13,664 bases of DNA from an uncultured Angelakisella sp. (GTDB lineage Bacteria; Bacillota; Clostridia; Oscillospirales; Ruminococcaceae), in assembly GCA_910585525.1 (NCBI GenBank), contig CAJUFR010000057.1, forward strand, positions 1 to 13,664, in the 5' to 3' direction. Shown here one piece after another: positions 13,159 through 13,664 of this stretch. Position 1 is the first letter of the stretch; each line of letters opens with the position of its first letter. The notes below the pieces were generated by a model. That model did not search any database, had not been told where the DNA came from, and worked only from the letters and a program-made list of their open reading frames with translations. Position numbers and translations under genes: made by a program.

Positions 13159-13312
13159 CACCCCCGTGCGATGGGTAATGCAGCGGGCCCGCCGTCAAGC
13201 GGCGGATTGCTAACGAGTGCTAGGTGGTAGATTTTGCAGGCGCTAGCGCCTACCTCATGCTTGGATAGGACAACCTAGCCTATCATCCTAACTATAGTCT
13301 ATACCATGTGCC
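13159..13312. other. gene-free stretch with several hairpins
   Basis: No gene is seen. It contains CCGCCG-TCAAG-CGGCGG (13189-13205), a 14-nt palindrome AGGCGCTAGCGCCT near 13240-13253, and GATAGG/CCTATC (13264-13269 with 13279-13284). It is less GC-rich than the rest of the island towards its right end. Confidence 0.4.
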
Positions 13313-13382
13313 CTTCCTTTCTGTCTTGCCAGAAAGGAAGCGAAAGAACGCTTTTAAATCGGCCGGGGCAAACGCCCCGGAC
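13313..13382 (-). repeat. two-hairpin repeat module, divergent copy 3
   Basis: On the minus strand GGT precedes hairpin 1 CCGGGGC-GTTT-GCCCCGG (13380-13363), then a 22-nt linker with GCGTTCTTTCG and hairpin 2 CTTCCTTTCTG-GCAAGA-CAGAAAGGAAG (13340-13313, 11 bp). The order and the CTTTCTG/CAGAAAG theme match copies 1 and 2, with changed stem 1, longer linker and different loop. No other feature is clear in 13383-13484 beyond small GC hairpins. Confidence 0.6.
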
Positions 13383-13484
13383 CCTCTTATTCCTGCGGAG
13401 CTATTGGAAGTTCCCTGCGGGGGGTTATAGCCCCTCCGGCCCTTTGGGCCTACGGGGCCGCTGCGGCGGGGGTGGGGAACTTTA

Positions 13485-13664
13485 ATCCGCCGGAGGCACC
13501 TTATCAGGCCAACTTCAAGGAGGGAGCGGGCGCAACTACCCACTTTACCAGCTGCGAACCACATCCCACCCCGCCCGCAGCCGCCCAACCAAGCATCGAG
13601 CCACCAAGGCAGACATCTATCATGGCGCCAGGGAGCACCCCAGCCCAAGCGGACTGGGCGGCGT
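13485..13664. repeat. 180-bp direct repeat, copy B (may continue beyond the window)
   Basis: This is the second copy of the segment at 10433-10612, in the same orientation, ungapped, with 163 of 180 positions the same by my count. It reaches the last base of the window, so the true end is unknown. Its differences keep the two recurring hairpins mostly paired when read on the minus strand (G-U wobble) but not on the plus strand. Confidence 0.85.

Noticed and set aside
12985..13161. 59-residue N-terminal extension of RqcH.
   Set aside because: The extension translates repeat DNA and the ribosome site; the family starts at the MPFDG-like sequence.
10386..13664. Repeat islands as a CRISPR array, transposon or integron.
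   Set aside because: The repeats are few, irregularly spaced and in mixed orientation, with no spacers, transposase, integrase or target duplication visible.

Overview
The window looks like chromosome of a GC-rich Gram-positive gut clostridium, most likely of the Oscillospiraceae/Oscillospirales. Evidence: strong GC bias with C/G-ending codons, AGGAGG ribosome sites, TTGACA-17-TATAAT type promoters, CCA-encoding tRNA genes, and clostridial families (DUF1538 transporter, RqcH, DegV, YfcE). The assignment is inferred from style and gene content. No rRNA, CRISPR, transposase or phage structural gene is visible.

Layout. 1-105: start of a minus-strand small CDS cut by the left edge. 106-560: gene-free and less GC-rich, with a terminator-like leader hairpin and five GTGCCCTTTTT-type motifs. 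561-865: a minus-strand tRNA unit (promoter, tRNA-Thr, tRNA-Tyr, terminator). 897-4264: a tightly coupled minus-strand operon of a DUF1538 membrane transporter, a two-domain PII-like protein and the heme chaperone HemW, behind an extended -10 promoter. 4317-4796: YfcE-type phosphoesterase. 4889-6036: a plus-strand operon of three small unrecognised proteins ending in a strong terminator. 6041-6623: a ChrB N-terminal-domain protein with its own promoter. 6787-8768: pgi plus a very small P-loop ATPase. 8798-10385: trmL and degV with promoter and terminator. 10386-11214 and 12985-13664: two islands of structured repeats on either side of rqcH.

The genes are mostly housekeeping: tRNA supply and modification (tRNA-Thr, tRNA-Tyr, TrmL), ribosome rescue (RqcH), glycolysis (Pgi), heme trafficking (HemW) and fatty-acid binding (DegV). 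Three things stand out as less described. One is the DUF1538/tandem-PII/hemW operon, which suggests a signal-gated ion transporter. Another is the three-small-protein operon. The third is the repeat islands, where several hairpins keep their pairing although their sequences differ between copies, a sign of selection on RNA or cruciform structure.
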